From CAYYJS01 sp964472315 (lineage in GTDB: Bacteria; Verrucomicrobiota; Kiritimatiellia; UBA8416), in NCBI GenBank assembly GCA_964472315.1, contig CAYYJS010000004.1, forward strand, positions 47,849 through 111,848: a DNA stretch of 64,000 nucleotides, read 5' to 3'. Below are positions 8,448-16,950 of the stretch, piece after piece (positions within the stretch are counted from its first letter, which is position 1; each line of letters begins with the position of its first letter). A program made the translations under genes and the position numbers. The notes under the pieces are model-generated. The model was given only the letters and a program-made list of their open reading frames with translations, had not been told where the DNA came from and searched no databases.

Positions 8448-8655
8448 CCTGATGCCCTCGTTTCAGGCTCTGGTTGAGTTCCACATTCCCCCGAATCTCG
8501 GCCATCTCGAACTCGTCCGCGGTTTCGTGTTCGCGCACGAAGCGCATCACGGCTGTCTCGATGAAGTTGGAGATCGGTCGGTTTTCCCGTTCGGCGACAT
8601 CCTTGAACAGGCGATAGACCGGCTCGTCCAGTCGCAATGTCACTGTCTTAGACAT
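8416..8655 (-). CDS. Ribbon-helix-helix (CopG-type) antitoxin
   Basis: This 79-residue protein starts MSKTVTLRLDEPVYRLFKD, the N-terminal DNA-binding beta-strand and first helix of ribbon-helix-helix antitoxins, followed by a second helix (ISNFIETAVMRFVREHE) and a charged, probably flexible C-terminus that should wrap the toxin. The ATG at 8655 is chosen because a perfect AGGAGG lies five to six bases upstream; a longer frame from 8673 would place this site inside the gene. Such antitoxins repress their own operon, and two 8-base direct repeats one helical turn apart lie just upstream. Confidence 0.82.
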   Translation of the reverse strand: MSKTVTLRLDEPVYRLFKDVAERENRPISNFIETAVMRFVREHETADEFEMAEIRGNVELNQSLKRGHQDAKRRRGTFV

Positions 8656-8686
8656 GAATACCTCCTCTGACATCGATTGACGCCAT

Positions 8687-8704
8687 TAGAATACGATAGA
8701 ATAC
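8687..8704 (-). promoter_or_regulatory. Candidate antitoxin operator: direct repeat TAGAATAC x2
   Basis: TAGAATAC occurs at 8687-8694 and again at 8697-8704, spaced exactly 10 bp, in a short AT-rich stretch 32 bp upstream of the antitoxin start. Tandem sites one helical turn apart are typical of cooperative binding by ribbon-helix-helix dimers, so this is probably the autoregulatory operator overlapping the promoter. No experimental support. Confidence 0.45.
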
Positions 8705-8738
8705 ATCCGGCGGCAACCCAATTCTCTCGCCGAACGGT

Positions 8739-8783
8739 GCTCTTGAACCGCGGCGAGCGTGCGAGCCGTCGTGTTCCAAGAGC
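8739..8783 (-). repeat. 45-bp imperfect inverted repeat after the RelE pseudogene
   Basis: GCTCTTGAAC (8739-8748) pairs with GTTCCAAGAGC (8773-8783) with one bulged base; the interior is also partly self-complementary (CGGC...GCCG). It lies seven bases past the stop of the broken RelE gene on the minus strand and has no T-run, so it is not an ordinary terminator. Its placement mirrors that of the 68-bp repeat after the intact toxin gene. Confidence 0.4.
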
Positions 8784-8790
8784 TGGTACG

Positions 8791-9045
8791 CTACCGATAT
8801 ATTTCCCTTCGGTGGCCAACGGTGACGACAAGAATCAGTAACTTGTCATCATGAATCTCATAGATGACCCGGTACGATCCTATTCGAATACGCCAACCGG
8901 GACGGCCTGAAAGCTTTCTGCAACCGACGGGACGTGGGGCATCCGCCAACTCCATGATAACAGCAACAATGCGGTCTCGATCGACCTGTGTTATCTGAGC
9001 GAGTTACTTTTGGGCTGTTCTTAGGATTTCAAGCCCGTAGCCCAT
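8791..9045 (-). pseudogene. RelE-family toxin gene disrupted by a nonsense codon
   Basis: Read from the ATG at 9045, the frame gives MGYGLEILRTAQK, then TAA at codon 14 (9006-9004), then 70 further codons that clearly encode a RelE toxin: LAQITQVDRDRIVAVIMELA, CRKLSGRPGWRIRIGSYRVI and VGHRREIYR, ending at a natural stop at 8791. A single change from GAA (Glu, common at this position) to TAA would explain the break. No start codon after the TAA would restore the first helix. No complete antitoxin gene is visible upstream; only a short, equally broken frame precedes it. Confidence 0.8.
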
Positions 9046-9151
9046 GCGCCGATTCCGAGGCGGATCTCCCGGACGGCCTGCTCAAGCGGTCAATTGCCCG
9101 TGCTGTCGGGGATGCGACTTCGTTGTCGGTGGACCAACGGGAGTTTCGGAT

Positions 9152-9574
9152 ATGATTCAGAAGATTTTGCGGGGATTCGGTGTGGCGGCGTTGTTGCTTT
9201 CCGCCGTGATGTGGGTCGGGATGGGTTGCGAGGGCGATGGCGACTCGGCCGGCAACAGCACTGACAACAGCGCATTTGTCGGCACGTGGGCGATCTATGA
9301 CCAAACGGCCGGTCCGGGCGTACGGCCGTGGTATGTCACCTTCCGCGCGGACGGCACCTGGTTCTTTTCCGACGCGGCGGGCGGCCCGCCGGACGATAGC
9401 GGCGTGAAGACCTACACGGTGTCCAATGGTCGTCTGGTTGGCGCTTTCACCAACCCGCACGCGGGTGATGGTCATATCGAAGCCACCATCACAGGCAACA
9501 CCATGCAGTTGAACTTCATCGAACACTGGCACGATCCGTATGTGGTGATCCCGTTCTCGGGAACCAAGGTGTAG
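9152..9574 (+). CDS. Small putative lipoprotein with lipocalin-like beta-sheet domain
   Basis: This 140-residue protein has an N-terminal hydrophobic segment (VAALLLSAVMWVGMGC) whose Cys could be a lipidation site, although the lipobox is atypical. After a Ser/Asp/Asn-rich linker, the mature part has alternating strands typical of small lipocalin-like domains: FVGTWAIYDQ, WYVTFRADGTWFFSD and IEATITGNTMQLNFIEHW. The ligand is unknown. The start at 9152 is preceded by ACGGGAG at a normal distance. A strong terminator follows about 120 bases after the stop, so it is probably a single-gene transcript. Confidence 0.7.
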   Translation: MIQKILRGFGVAALLLSAVMWVGMGCEGDGDSAGNSTDNSAFVGTWAIYDQTAGPGVRPWYVTFRADGTWFFSDAAGGPPDDSGVKTYTVSNGRLVGAFTNPHAGDGHIEATITGNTMQLNFIEHWHDPYVVIPFSGTKV

Positions 9575-9697
9575 TCGCGGCAAGCGGAGCGCCGGTTCAG
9601 GGCTCCAGCCAAGCTCGTCGTGGACACGCTCAGGTTGCTTCGGCAGCCCATTCTCCTCGTATCCCCGCTCCCTCCGACACGGTAGTCGGGTCGCACT

Positions 9698-9734
9698 GAC
9701 CGCGGTGGCATCGCCATCGCGGTCGGACTTTTTT
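9698..9734 (+). terminator. Rho-independent terminator
   Basis: GACCGCGGTGGC, loop ATC and GCCATCGCGGTC (9698-9724) form a 12-base-pair stem with one G-U pair, followed four bases later by six T residues (9729-9734). It ends the small lipoprotein transcript and insulates the giant gene downstream. The rest of 9575-9767 holds no gene I can support. Confidence 0.85.
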
Positions 9735-9767
9735 CCGGAACAAGTTGCCCGGCGCAAACGTCTATAG

Positions 9768-9854
9768 GGCATGTCGAGGGGTGCCGCGAGTGCCATACCG
9801 GCCCGTGAAGGGTTGCCGTGAATGGTTCGACATGCCTTTCGGAACTGCTATAAA
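9768..9854 (+). promoter_or_regulatory. Candidate promoter and operator of the giant exported protein gene
   Basis: A TATAAA box at 9849-9854 lies 17 bp downstream of TTCGAC (9826-9831), a plausible but weak sigma-70-type -35. The -35 is embedded in the right arm of a perfect 10-bp inverted repeat, GGCATGTCGA (9768-9777) and TCGACATGCC (9827-9836), which could be a paired operator or RNA stem. The transcript leader would be about 80 bases. Confidence 0.35.
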
Positions 9855-9942
9855 CAGGCAGGAATCCATGGGACACGGAGGCAGACGGGGCGGCGGCGGT
9901 TCCGGACGCGATGACGATGTGAGTTTACGGAGGAGGACTGCG

Positions 9943-12900
9943 ATGAGGGAGTACAGGTCGGCGGCGGGACGGCGGGTGGCTTCGGCGGCGGTGGTCCTCG
10001 GCGCGATGCTGGGGCTTGCCCGGAGTCTGGGGGCCAACGAGATCGATTACGTCGAGACGTTCGCTTTGGCGCCCGATCGGGCCGAGGCGTTGAAGGAACT
10101 GATACCGGGCACCGAGGAGTACTACTACTACCACTGCCTGCATTACCAGCATACGGGCCGGTTTGACGACGTCGAAACCGTGTTGAAGCAATGGATCGCC
10201 CGCTACAAGCAGACATCGCGCGTCGAGGAAATCCGCAACCGGCAGGCGCTGCTGCTCTACAAACAGGATCCCCAACGGGCGCTGAAACTGATTCGCGACC
10301 GGCTGGGGCTGACGTTCAGCCACCAGAAGATCCCGCTCGAGAAGAAGATCGATCTGCCGACCTCGCTGGACCCGCGGACGATCAGCCATGCCGCCCTGAG
10401 CGCCCGCGCCTTCGCTGACCGCCAGGACCTGGGCGGTTTCGAGGATGCGGCCCTGGACCGGCTGGTACGGACGAAGCTGAACCCCGACCAGCGGCGTCAT
10501 CTCCTTGGCCGGCTGCGTCGGCCCGACTACGCGGACCTGCCCGTCCTCGTCGTCGACGATCTCAAATACCAGTACAGCGGCGGATTCGGATCGCATCCCG
10601 TCCACGCGCAGCTCCTGCCCGAGCAACTCGAGGAATGTCTGCGGCTCCTGCCCGAACTCATCCAGAACACGAGTTTCATCACCGCCTATCTGGCCAAGCT
10701 GCGGCCCGGCAACGATGTGGACTGGACCCGCGACCCGCGCGAGCTCGAAGCGTATCTCGCGCGCCTGGACGCCTTTGTGCAGCGGCTTCCGCCGGTGCAG
10801 AACTCGCTGAAGGCGCATGTGCTGTACCAGCGCCTGGAACAGGACCGCAAGAACGGGACGTACGACGCGGCGCTTTTCAAACGCTATATCGAACTGCCGC
10901 GACAGGTGTCGTACATCAATCGCGAGTATGTCCAGCGGCGCGACTTCCGGGATCAGATGGCCAACCTCGCCGAGGCTTTTCAGGTCACGCAATTGCCGCC
11001 CGTCGGGAGCGATGAGGAGCTCGTCCGCGATTACCTGATGCATCTGCTTGTCGATGCCGCGGATTTCAAGGCGTATGCGGACTACATCGAGCACAACTAC
11101 CTCGAGGATCTGTTCGCGGAAACCAAGATGGTCAACGGGGTGGGGGACATGGAGCAGTGGTTCTCTCTGCTCAGCCCCGACCAGGTCCGCCGGCTCAAGG
11201 AGCGGGTCGATCTCGCGATTCTGCCGACGAACGCCGAGTTCATCGACGCCGACGATGCGGTGGCCCTGGCGGTGGCGGTCAAGAACGTCGAGAAGCTGAT
11301 CGTCAAGACCTTCGAGATCAACACCGAGCACTACTACCGGATGCGGCAGGAAGAGATCACCACGGCCATCGACCTCGACGGGCTGGTCGCCCATTCCGAG
11401 CAGGCGTTCGAATACCGCCAGGCGCCGTTGCAGCGGCACGTCGAACGGTTCGCGTTCCCCCACATCGCCAAGCCCGGCATCTACGTGATCGAGCTGATCG
11501 GCAACGGCATCAGCAGCCGCGCCTTGATCCGCAAGGGGCGGCTGGTCTTCGCCGAGCGCACGGGCGCGGCCGGTCATGTCTTCACGGTCTACGACGAGAA
11601 GGGCGGCAAGGTGGCCGACGCGCGGCTGTGGCTGGCGGGGCACGAGTACGCGGCGGAAGCGGACGGCACGATCGCGGTGCCGTTCAGCACGAGCCCCGGA
11701 CGGCAGAAGGTCGTCATCGCCCGCGGGGATTTCGCCATCCTGGGCGAGTTCGATCACCGGGCCGAGCAGTATGCGCTGGCCGCCGGCGTCCATGTGGAAC
11801 GCGAAGCGCTGGTGGGCGGCGAGACCTGCCGGCTGATCGTCCGACCCGAGTTGACCGTGACCGGCGTGCGGGCCGATATCGGCCTGCTGGAAGAGGTGGC
11901 GCTGACCCTGTCCGCCGTGGACGAGGAGGGCATCGCCTCGACGGTCGAGGCACCCGACTTCAAGCTGTACAACGACCGCGAGTCGGTCCACGAGTTCCGC
12001 ACGCCCGCGGCGTTGCGGTCGGTCACCGTGACCTTGCGCGCCAAGGTGCGCAGCATGAGCGAGAACAAGAAGATCGACCTCGCCGTCCAAACGGCGGCGG
12101 CGGTCAACGGCATCGACGCGAGCGAAAAGACCGAGTACGTGTATTTCCGGAAGACGCCCGACGGGTATCGGGTCGAGCTGCTGGGCAGGAGCGGCGAAGC
12201 GCGCGCCGACCGCGCCGTGCACCTTGTCCTCAAGCATCGCGACTTCACGCGGCCTGTGGACGTGACGCTGAAGACGGATGCGAAGGGGCAGGTCGGGCTC
12301 GGCGTCCTCGAGGGCATCGTCACCGTGAACGCGCGGGGTCCGGAAGACGTGTCGGCGACCTGGTCGCTGCCCGAGGACCGCTGCTCGCACGAAGGCGTGC
12401 TGCATGCGGTCGTCGGCGAACCGATCCGGGTGGCGTACATGGGGCGCGACGACCTCCCGCTCGACGAGCGGGTTTCGCTGCTCGAACAGCGTGGCGGCAG
12501 CTTCGTCACCGACTGTCGGCCCCGCGTACGGTTCGCGGACGGGTTCCTGACCATTGACGATCTGCCGGCGGGCGACTACAGCCTGTTCATCAAGCCGGAG
12601 AACCGCGAGATCGCCATCCGCATCGCCGCCGGCATGTCCGAAACCGACCGAATCCTGGGCCGGCATCGCATGTTGGAGCGTTGCCCGCTGCAGCCGCTGC
12701 AGATCGGCGATATCCGCGTCGGCGACGCGGCCGTGACCCTGACCGTGCGCCACGCGACGGCGTCCACCCGCGTGCATGTGGCGGTCACGCGCTTCGTGCC
12801 CGATGCGACCGTTTTCGACCAGGTCGGATACCCGTCCATACCGTCTCCGGTGGAGTCCCGTCCGGCACGCCCACGGTCGCTGTACCTCTCGGGCCGCAAC

Positions 12901-15900
12901 ATCGGCGACGAATACCGCTACATCCTCGAACGCGGTTATGCCGCGAAGTATCCCGGCAACATGCTGACCCGACCCAGCCTGCTGCTCAACCCGTGGAGTC
13001 TGCGCAAGACCTCCACCGGATCCGAGCAGGCCGCGGCGGGCGAGGCGTGGGATACGGTGCCCGAAGAAGCGCGCATGTCCGGCATATACGGCGAACGTGG
13101 TTCGGGGGCGCGGGGGGAGGCTCTCGCCCGCGGCGGCGAAGGCGGGTTGACGCCGAACCTGGATTTCCTGCCTTCGGCGAGTGTCGTTCTGGCGAACCTC
13201 GCACCGGACAAGGACGGCCGCATCGAACTCCCGCGCGCGCGGCTCGGCGGGGGGCAACAGCTCCACCTGATGGCGGTGGACGGCGACGGCGCGGTGTATC
13301 GCACGCTGGCGCTGCCCGAAACGCACGAGACCTGGCGCGATATCCGCATGGCGCGCATCCTCGATCCCGACCGGCATTTCACCGAGCAGCGGAAGATCGA
13401 CGTGGCCCCGGCGGGACGGCCGGTCGTCGTCGACGATATCCGGGCCGCGAAGTTGGAGGTCTACGACTCGCTGGCGAAGGTTTATACGCTCTATGCGACG
13501 CTGAGCGGCGATGCGACGCTGACCGAGTTCGGGTTCATCCTGACCTGGCCCGATCTCGCCGACGATCAGAAGCGGGAGTTCTATTCCCGGCATGCCTGTC
13601 ATGAGCTCAACTTCTTCCTGGCCCGGAAGGATCCGGCCTTTTTCAAGGCCGTCATCGCACCCTACCTGGTCAACAAGAAGGACCGCACGTTCCTGGACGA
13701 CTGGTTGCTCGGCAACCCGCTGGACGCCTATCTGTCGCCCTGGGCCTACCAGCGGCTGAACATGGTCGAACGCGTTCTGCTGGGACAGCGCATCCGCGGC
13801 GAAGCGGTACACACGGCGCGGCACGTGAAGGACCGGTTCGACCTGGTCCCGCCCGACGCGGAGCGGTTCGACCGTCTGTTTCTCACCGCGCTGCGGACTG
13901 GCGCGATGGCTCCCGGCGAACTTGACGACCGGATCGAAGAGATGCGGAAAGAAGGAATGAAGGCCGGCAATGATCGAGGTTTCAGCGCGACGTTCCCGGC
14001 GGCGAGGCAGGCCCCGGCGTCGGACATGGCCGCGGTGGCCGCGGAGGTCGGGGGGGTGGCCGAAGCTGAAGTCGCGGCGCTCGACAGCGTGACGCCTGCC
14101 GCTCCGCCCCCGGTGATGACCAAGGCGTTGCGCGAGAGGAAGGAGGTGGCCAAATCCGATGGACGGCTCGTAGGCGACGCGACGCGACGCAGCCGACTCC
14201 GCGCGTTCTACCGGCGGGTGGATACGACCGAGGAGTGGGTCGAGAACAACTACCACAAGCTGCCGATCGAGCGGCAGGTGGCCACGCTGGTGCCGGTGAA
14301 CGCGTTCTGGAAGGACTATGCGGCGTATGACGGAAAGGGTCCGTTCCTGAGCGCCAACCTGGCCGAGGCGTCGGGCAGCTTCACCGAAACGATGCTGGCC
14401 CTGGCCGTGCTGGATCTGCCGTTCAAGGCCGGCGAGCACAAGACGGCGTTCGACCAGGCGCGGTTGACGCTGACGCCGGCGGGCGACGCCGTGGTCTATC
14501 GCAAAGAGGTCAGCGAAGCGCAGGCCGGCGAGAAGGCGCAGGTGGTGCTGGTCAGCCAGAACTTCTTCGCGCGGGACGACCGGTACCGTCACGAAGACAA
14601 CGAGCGGTTCGACAAGTTCGTCACCGACGAATTCCAGACCGCGCGCGTGTACGGCTGTCAGGTCGTGCTTACCAACCCGACATCGACGCGCCGCAAGGTG
14701 GATGTCCTGTTGCAGGTTCCCGAGGGCGCCGTGCCCGTGCTAAACGGATTCTTCACCCGGAGCCTGCACCGGCAACTCGACCCCTACTCGACCCAGGCGC
14801 TGGAGTACTACTTCTACTTCCCGGCGGCGGGCGACTGGCGGCATTACCCGGTGCACGTCGCCCAGGCCGAAGCCTCGATCGCGTTTGCCGCGCCTTTCGT
14901 TTTCACCGTCAAGGACAAGCTGTCCCTGCTCGATACCGCGGCCTGGGCCTACGTTTCGCAGCATGGTTCCGACGAGCAGGTCCTGGACTACCTGCGCCGG
15001 AACAACGTCGATCGGATCGACCTGAACCTGATCGCGTTCCGCATGCGCGACAAGGCCATGTTCGGAACGACGCTGGGATTGCTGCGCGAGCGTCACGTCT
15101 ACCATGACACGCTGTGGTCCTACGGCGTCCATCACGATGACGTGCCGGCGATGCGCGAGTATCTGCCGCACACCATGTTGGCCGGCGGTTGCGGCGTCAC
15201 CATCGACAGTCCGCTGCTGACGGTCGACCCTGTCGCGCGGCATGCCTACCAGCACAAGGAGTACTGGCCGCTGGTGAATGCGCGCGTGTATCAGCTCGGC
15301 AAGGTCCGCAAGATCCTGAACCAGGAGTTCCACGGCCAGTATCGCCAGTTCCTGGATATGCTCGCGTACAAGCCGGCGCTGGACGACGACGACCGGATGG
15401 CCCTGATCGTCTACCTGCTGCTGCAGGACCGTGTGGCCGAGGCGATGAATGCGATGACCGCCGTCGAGGCCAAGCGCCTGCACACCGATATCCAGTACGA
15501 CTACCTCCGCGCCTACCTGGCGTTCTACCGCGAGGATCCGAAGGCGGCGCGCAAGGCCGCCGAACCGTACCGCGAGCATCCGGTGAAACGCTGGCGCCAC
15601 CTGTTCGGCGACGTGCTGGCGCAGTGCGACGAGATCGACGGCAAGACCGCCGGCAAGGTGGTTGACGACGAGAACCGCGACCAGGTTCAGGCGGGGCTGG
15701 CGGCCACGGCGCCGGCGCTGGACGCGACGCTGGAAGACCGCGTGCTGGTCGTGCGGCACGGCAACCTGGAGCGTTGCACCGTGCGGTTCTACCTGATGAA
15801 CCTGGAACTGCTGTTCTCGAAACAGCCGTTCGTGCAGGATGTCGGCGGCCAGTTCGCCGCGATCCGGCCGAATCGCGTCGTGGAGATGCGGCTCGACGCC

Positions 15901-16284
15901 GCGCAGGCGGTCGACCGGCTGCCGTTGCCGGAGGACCTGCGCGAGCGCAACCTGATGATCGAGGTTTCGGGCAGCGGCGTCACGCGGATGCAGGCCTACT
16001 ACCCCAACACGCTCGCCGTGCAGCTCCTGGAGAACTACGGGCAGGTGCGCGTGACCCACGCCGGCGACGGCCGGGTCCTGAGCAAGGTCTACGTCAAAGT
16101 CTACGCCCGCATGAAGAACGGCGCCGTGCGATTCTACAAGGACGGCTACACCGATCTCCGCGGCCGCTTCGATTACGCGTCCCTGAGCACCGACGAGCTG
16201 GAACAGACCGACCGCTTCGCCATCCTCGTGATGAGCGAGGCGTTCGGCGCGCTGGTCAAGGAAGCCGCCCCGCCCAAACGCTGA
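9943..16284 (+). CDS. Giant exported protein (about 2,113 residues) with macroglobulin-like beta domains
   Basis: The ATG at 9943 follows a GGAGGAGG site and a signal peptide (residues 1 to about 32, ending LGLARSLGA). Residues about 40-560 are mostly helical and may include TPR-like pairs. Residues about 560-1010 hold several Ig/MG-like beta segments (FPHIAKPGIYVIELIGNG; VTGVRADIGLLEEVALTLS; DGFLTIDDLPAGDYSLFI), similar in style to bacterial alpha-2-macroglobulins. Around residue 1,100 is a Gly-rich stretch. Further beta and helical regions follow (GAVPVLNGFFTRSLHRQ; LDPYSTQALEYYFYF), and the C-terminus is again beta-rich. I see no CxEQ thioester, so it is not a canonical macroglobulin. It is probably periplasmic or surface-associated, of unknown function, with its own promoter. 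Very large proteins of this type occur in Planctomycetes and relatives. Confidence 0.8.
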   Translation: MREYRSAAGRRVASAAVVLGAMLGLARSLGANEIDYVETFALAPDRAEALKELIPGTEEYYYYHCLHYQHTGRFDDVETVLKQWIARYKQTSRVEEIRNRQALLLYKQDPQRALKLIRDRLGLTFSHQKIPLEKKIDLPTSLDPRTISHAALSARAFADRQDLGGFEDAALDRLVRTKLNPDQRRHLLGRLRRPDYADLPVLVVDDLKYQYSGGFGSHPVHAQLLPEQLEECLRLLPELIQNTSFITAYLAKLRPGNDVDWTRDPRELEAYLARLDAFVQRLPPVQNSLKAHVLYQRLEQDRKNGTYDAALFKRYIELPRQVSYINREYVQRRDFRDQMANLAEAFQVTQLPPVGSDEELVRDYLMHLLVDAADFKAYADYIEHNYLEDLFAETKMVNGVGDMEQWFSLLSPDQVRRLKERVDLAILPTNAEFIDADDAVALAVAVKNVEKLIVKTFEINTEHYYRMRQEEITTAIDLDGLVAHSEQAFEYRQAPLQRHVERFAFPHIAKPGIYVIELIGNGISSRALIRKGRLVFAERTGAAGHVFTVYDEKGGKVADARLWLAGHEYAAEADGTIAVPFSTSPGRQKVVIARGDFAILGEFDHRAEQYALAAGVHVEREALVGGETCRLIVRPELTVTGVRADIGLLEEVALTLSAVDEEGIASTVEAPDFKLYNDRESVHEFRTPAALRSVTVTLRAKVRSMSENKKIDLAVQTAAAVNGIDASEKTEYVYFRKTPDGYRVELLGRSGEARADRAVHLVLKHRDFTRPVDVTLKTDAKGQVGLGVLEGIVTVNARGPEDVSATWSLPEDRCSHEGVLHAVVGEPIRVAYMGRDDLPLDERVSLLEQRGGSFVTDCRPRVRFADGFLTIDDLPAGDYSLFIKPENREIAIRIAAGMSETDRILGRHRMLERCPLQPLQIGDIRVGDAAVTLTVRHATASTRVHVAVTRFVPDATVFDQVGYPSIPSPVESRPARPRSLYLSGRNIGDEYRYILERGYAAKYPGNMLTRPSLLLNPWSLRKTSTGSEQAAAGEAWDTVPEEARMSGIYGERGSGARGEALARGGEGGLTPNLDFLPSASVVLANLAPDKDGRIELPRARLGGGQQLHLMAVDGDGAVYRTLALPETHETWRDIRMARILDPDRHFTEQRKIDVAPAGRPVVVDDIRAAKLEVYDSLAKVYTLYATLSGDATLTEFGFILTWPDLADDQKREFYSRHACHELNFFLARKDPAFFKAVIAPYLVNKKDRTFLDDWLLGNPLDAYLSPWAYQRLNMVERVLLGQRIRGEAVHTARHVKDRFDLVPPDAERFDRLFLTALRTGAMAPGELDDRIEEMRKEGMKAGNDRGFSATFPAARQAPASDMAAVAAEVGGVAEAEVAALDSVTPAAPPPVMTKALRERKEVAKSDGRLVGDATRRSRLRAFYRRVDTTEEWVENNYHKLPIERQVATLVPVNAFWKDYAAYDGKGPFLSANLAEASGSFTETMLALAVLDLPFKAGEHKTAFDQARLTLTPAGDAVVYRKEVSEAQAGEKAQVVLVSQNFFARDDRYRHEDNERFDKFVTDEFQTARVYGCQVVLTNPTSTRRKVDVLLQVPEGAVPVLNGFFTRSLHRQLDPYSTQALEYYFYFPAAGDWRHYPVHVAQAEASIAFAAPFVFTVKDKLSLLDTAAWAYVSQHGSDEQVLDYLRRNNVDRIDLNLIAFRMRDKAMFGTTLGLLRERHVYHDTLWSYGVHHDDVPAMREYLPHTMLAGGCGVTIDSPLLTVDPVARHAYQHKEYWPLVNARVYQLGKVRKILNQEFHGQYRQFLDMLAYKPALDDDDRMALIVYLLLQDRVAEAMNAMTAVEAKRLHTDIQYDYLRAYLAFYREDPKAARKAAEPYREHPVKRWRHLFGDVLAQCDEIDGKTAGKVVDDENRDQVQAGLAATAPALDATLEDRVLVVRHGNLERCTVRFYLMNLELLFSKQPFVQDVGGQFAAIRPNRVVEMRLDAAQAVDRLPLPEDLRERNLMIEVSGSGVTRMQAYYPNTLAVQLLENYGQVRVTHAGDGRVLSKVYVKVYARMKNGAVRFYKDGYTDLRGRFDYASLSTDELEQTDRFAILVMSEAFGALVKEAAPPKR

Positions 16285-16296
16285 AGCCCTGGCGGA

Positions 16297-16950
16297 TCAG
16301 CACCACGCCAGCAGCGCCGCCGGGTGATCGACGATCGCCGCGGCGCCGCTGGTGGCGAGCTCGTCGCGGTCGCGGAAACCCCAGGTGCAGCCGACGGCGA
16401 ACAGCCGGGCGGCCACGGCGGTGCGCATGTCCGTGTTGGTGTCGCCGACGTAGAGCCACGCATCGGGTGCGATGCCGAGCTCGTCGACAATGCGCAGGGC
16501 GGCGGAGGGATCGGGCTTGAGCGGGCCACCGGTCACGGCGCCGCGGACGGCGGCAAAGGGCGCGTCCGGGAAGAAGTGGCGGACGCAGTCCCGCGTGGCC
16601 TCCTCGGGTTTGTTCGACAGCACGGCGAGGGTCAGGCCGCGGGCGCGCAGGGTCGTCAGCAGTTCGGGTATGCCGGGGTAGGGCCGCGTCTTGCGGTGCC
16701 AGTTCCGCGCGTAATGGGCACGCATGGCGGCGTGTACGGCATCGACGACCGTGGCGTCGTCGCGCCGCTCCGGCGGTACGCTGCGCGCGGCCAGCACGCG
16801 GGCGCCGTCGCCCACCGCCTGCCGGTAGAACGCGTACGCGTGCTCCGCGAATCCGTGTTCGCGCAGAGCCGCGTTGGCGGCGTCGCCGAGGTCGGCGAGC
16901 GTGTCCAGGAGCGTTCCGTCCAGATCGAACATGACGGCCCGCGCCGTCAC
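16297..16950 (-). CDS. gph: HAD-family phosphatase, phosphoglycolate phosphatase-like
   Basis: This 217-residue HAD hydrolase has all four motifs: motif I DLDGTLLDT (residues 9-17), motif II VLSNKP, the Lys of motif III in GGPLKPDP, and motif IV VGDTNTDM. The helical cap between motifs I and II is that of the Gph/PGMB group, which dephosphorylates 2-phosphoglycolate or similar small phosphates. The start is a GTG that overlaps the stop of the upstream S1-domain gene (GTGA), so the two are probably translationally coupled. Confidence 0.85.
   Translation of the reverse strand: MTARAVMFDLDGTLLDTLADLGDAANAALREHGFAEHAYAFYRQAVGDGARVLAARSVPPERRDDATVVDAVHAAMRAHYARNWHRKTRPYPGIPELLTTLRARGLTLAVLSNKPEEATRDCVRHFFPDAPFAAVRGAVTGGPLKPDPSAALRIVDELGIAPDAWLYVGDTNTDMRTAVAARLFAVGCTWGFRDRDELATSGAAAIVDHPAALLAWC

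Noticed and set aside
8739..8783. Rho-independent terminator after the RelE pseudogene
   Set aside because: The stem is not followed by a T-run on the minus strand; listed as an inverted repeat instead.
9943..16284. Assignment of the giant protein as a canonical alpha-2-macroglobulin
   Set aside because: No CxEQ thioester and no clear receptor-binding end; the MG-like domains are only a general resemblance.
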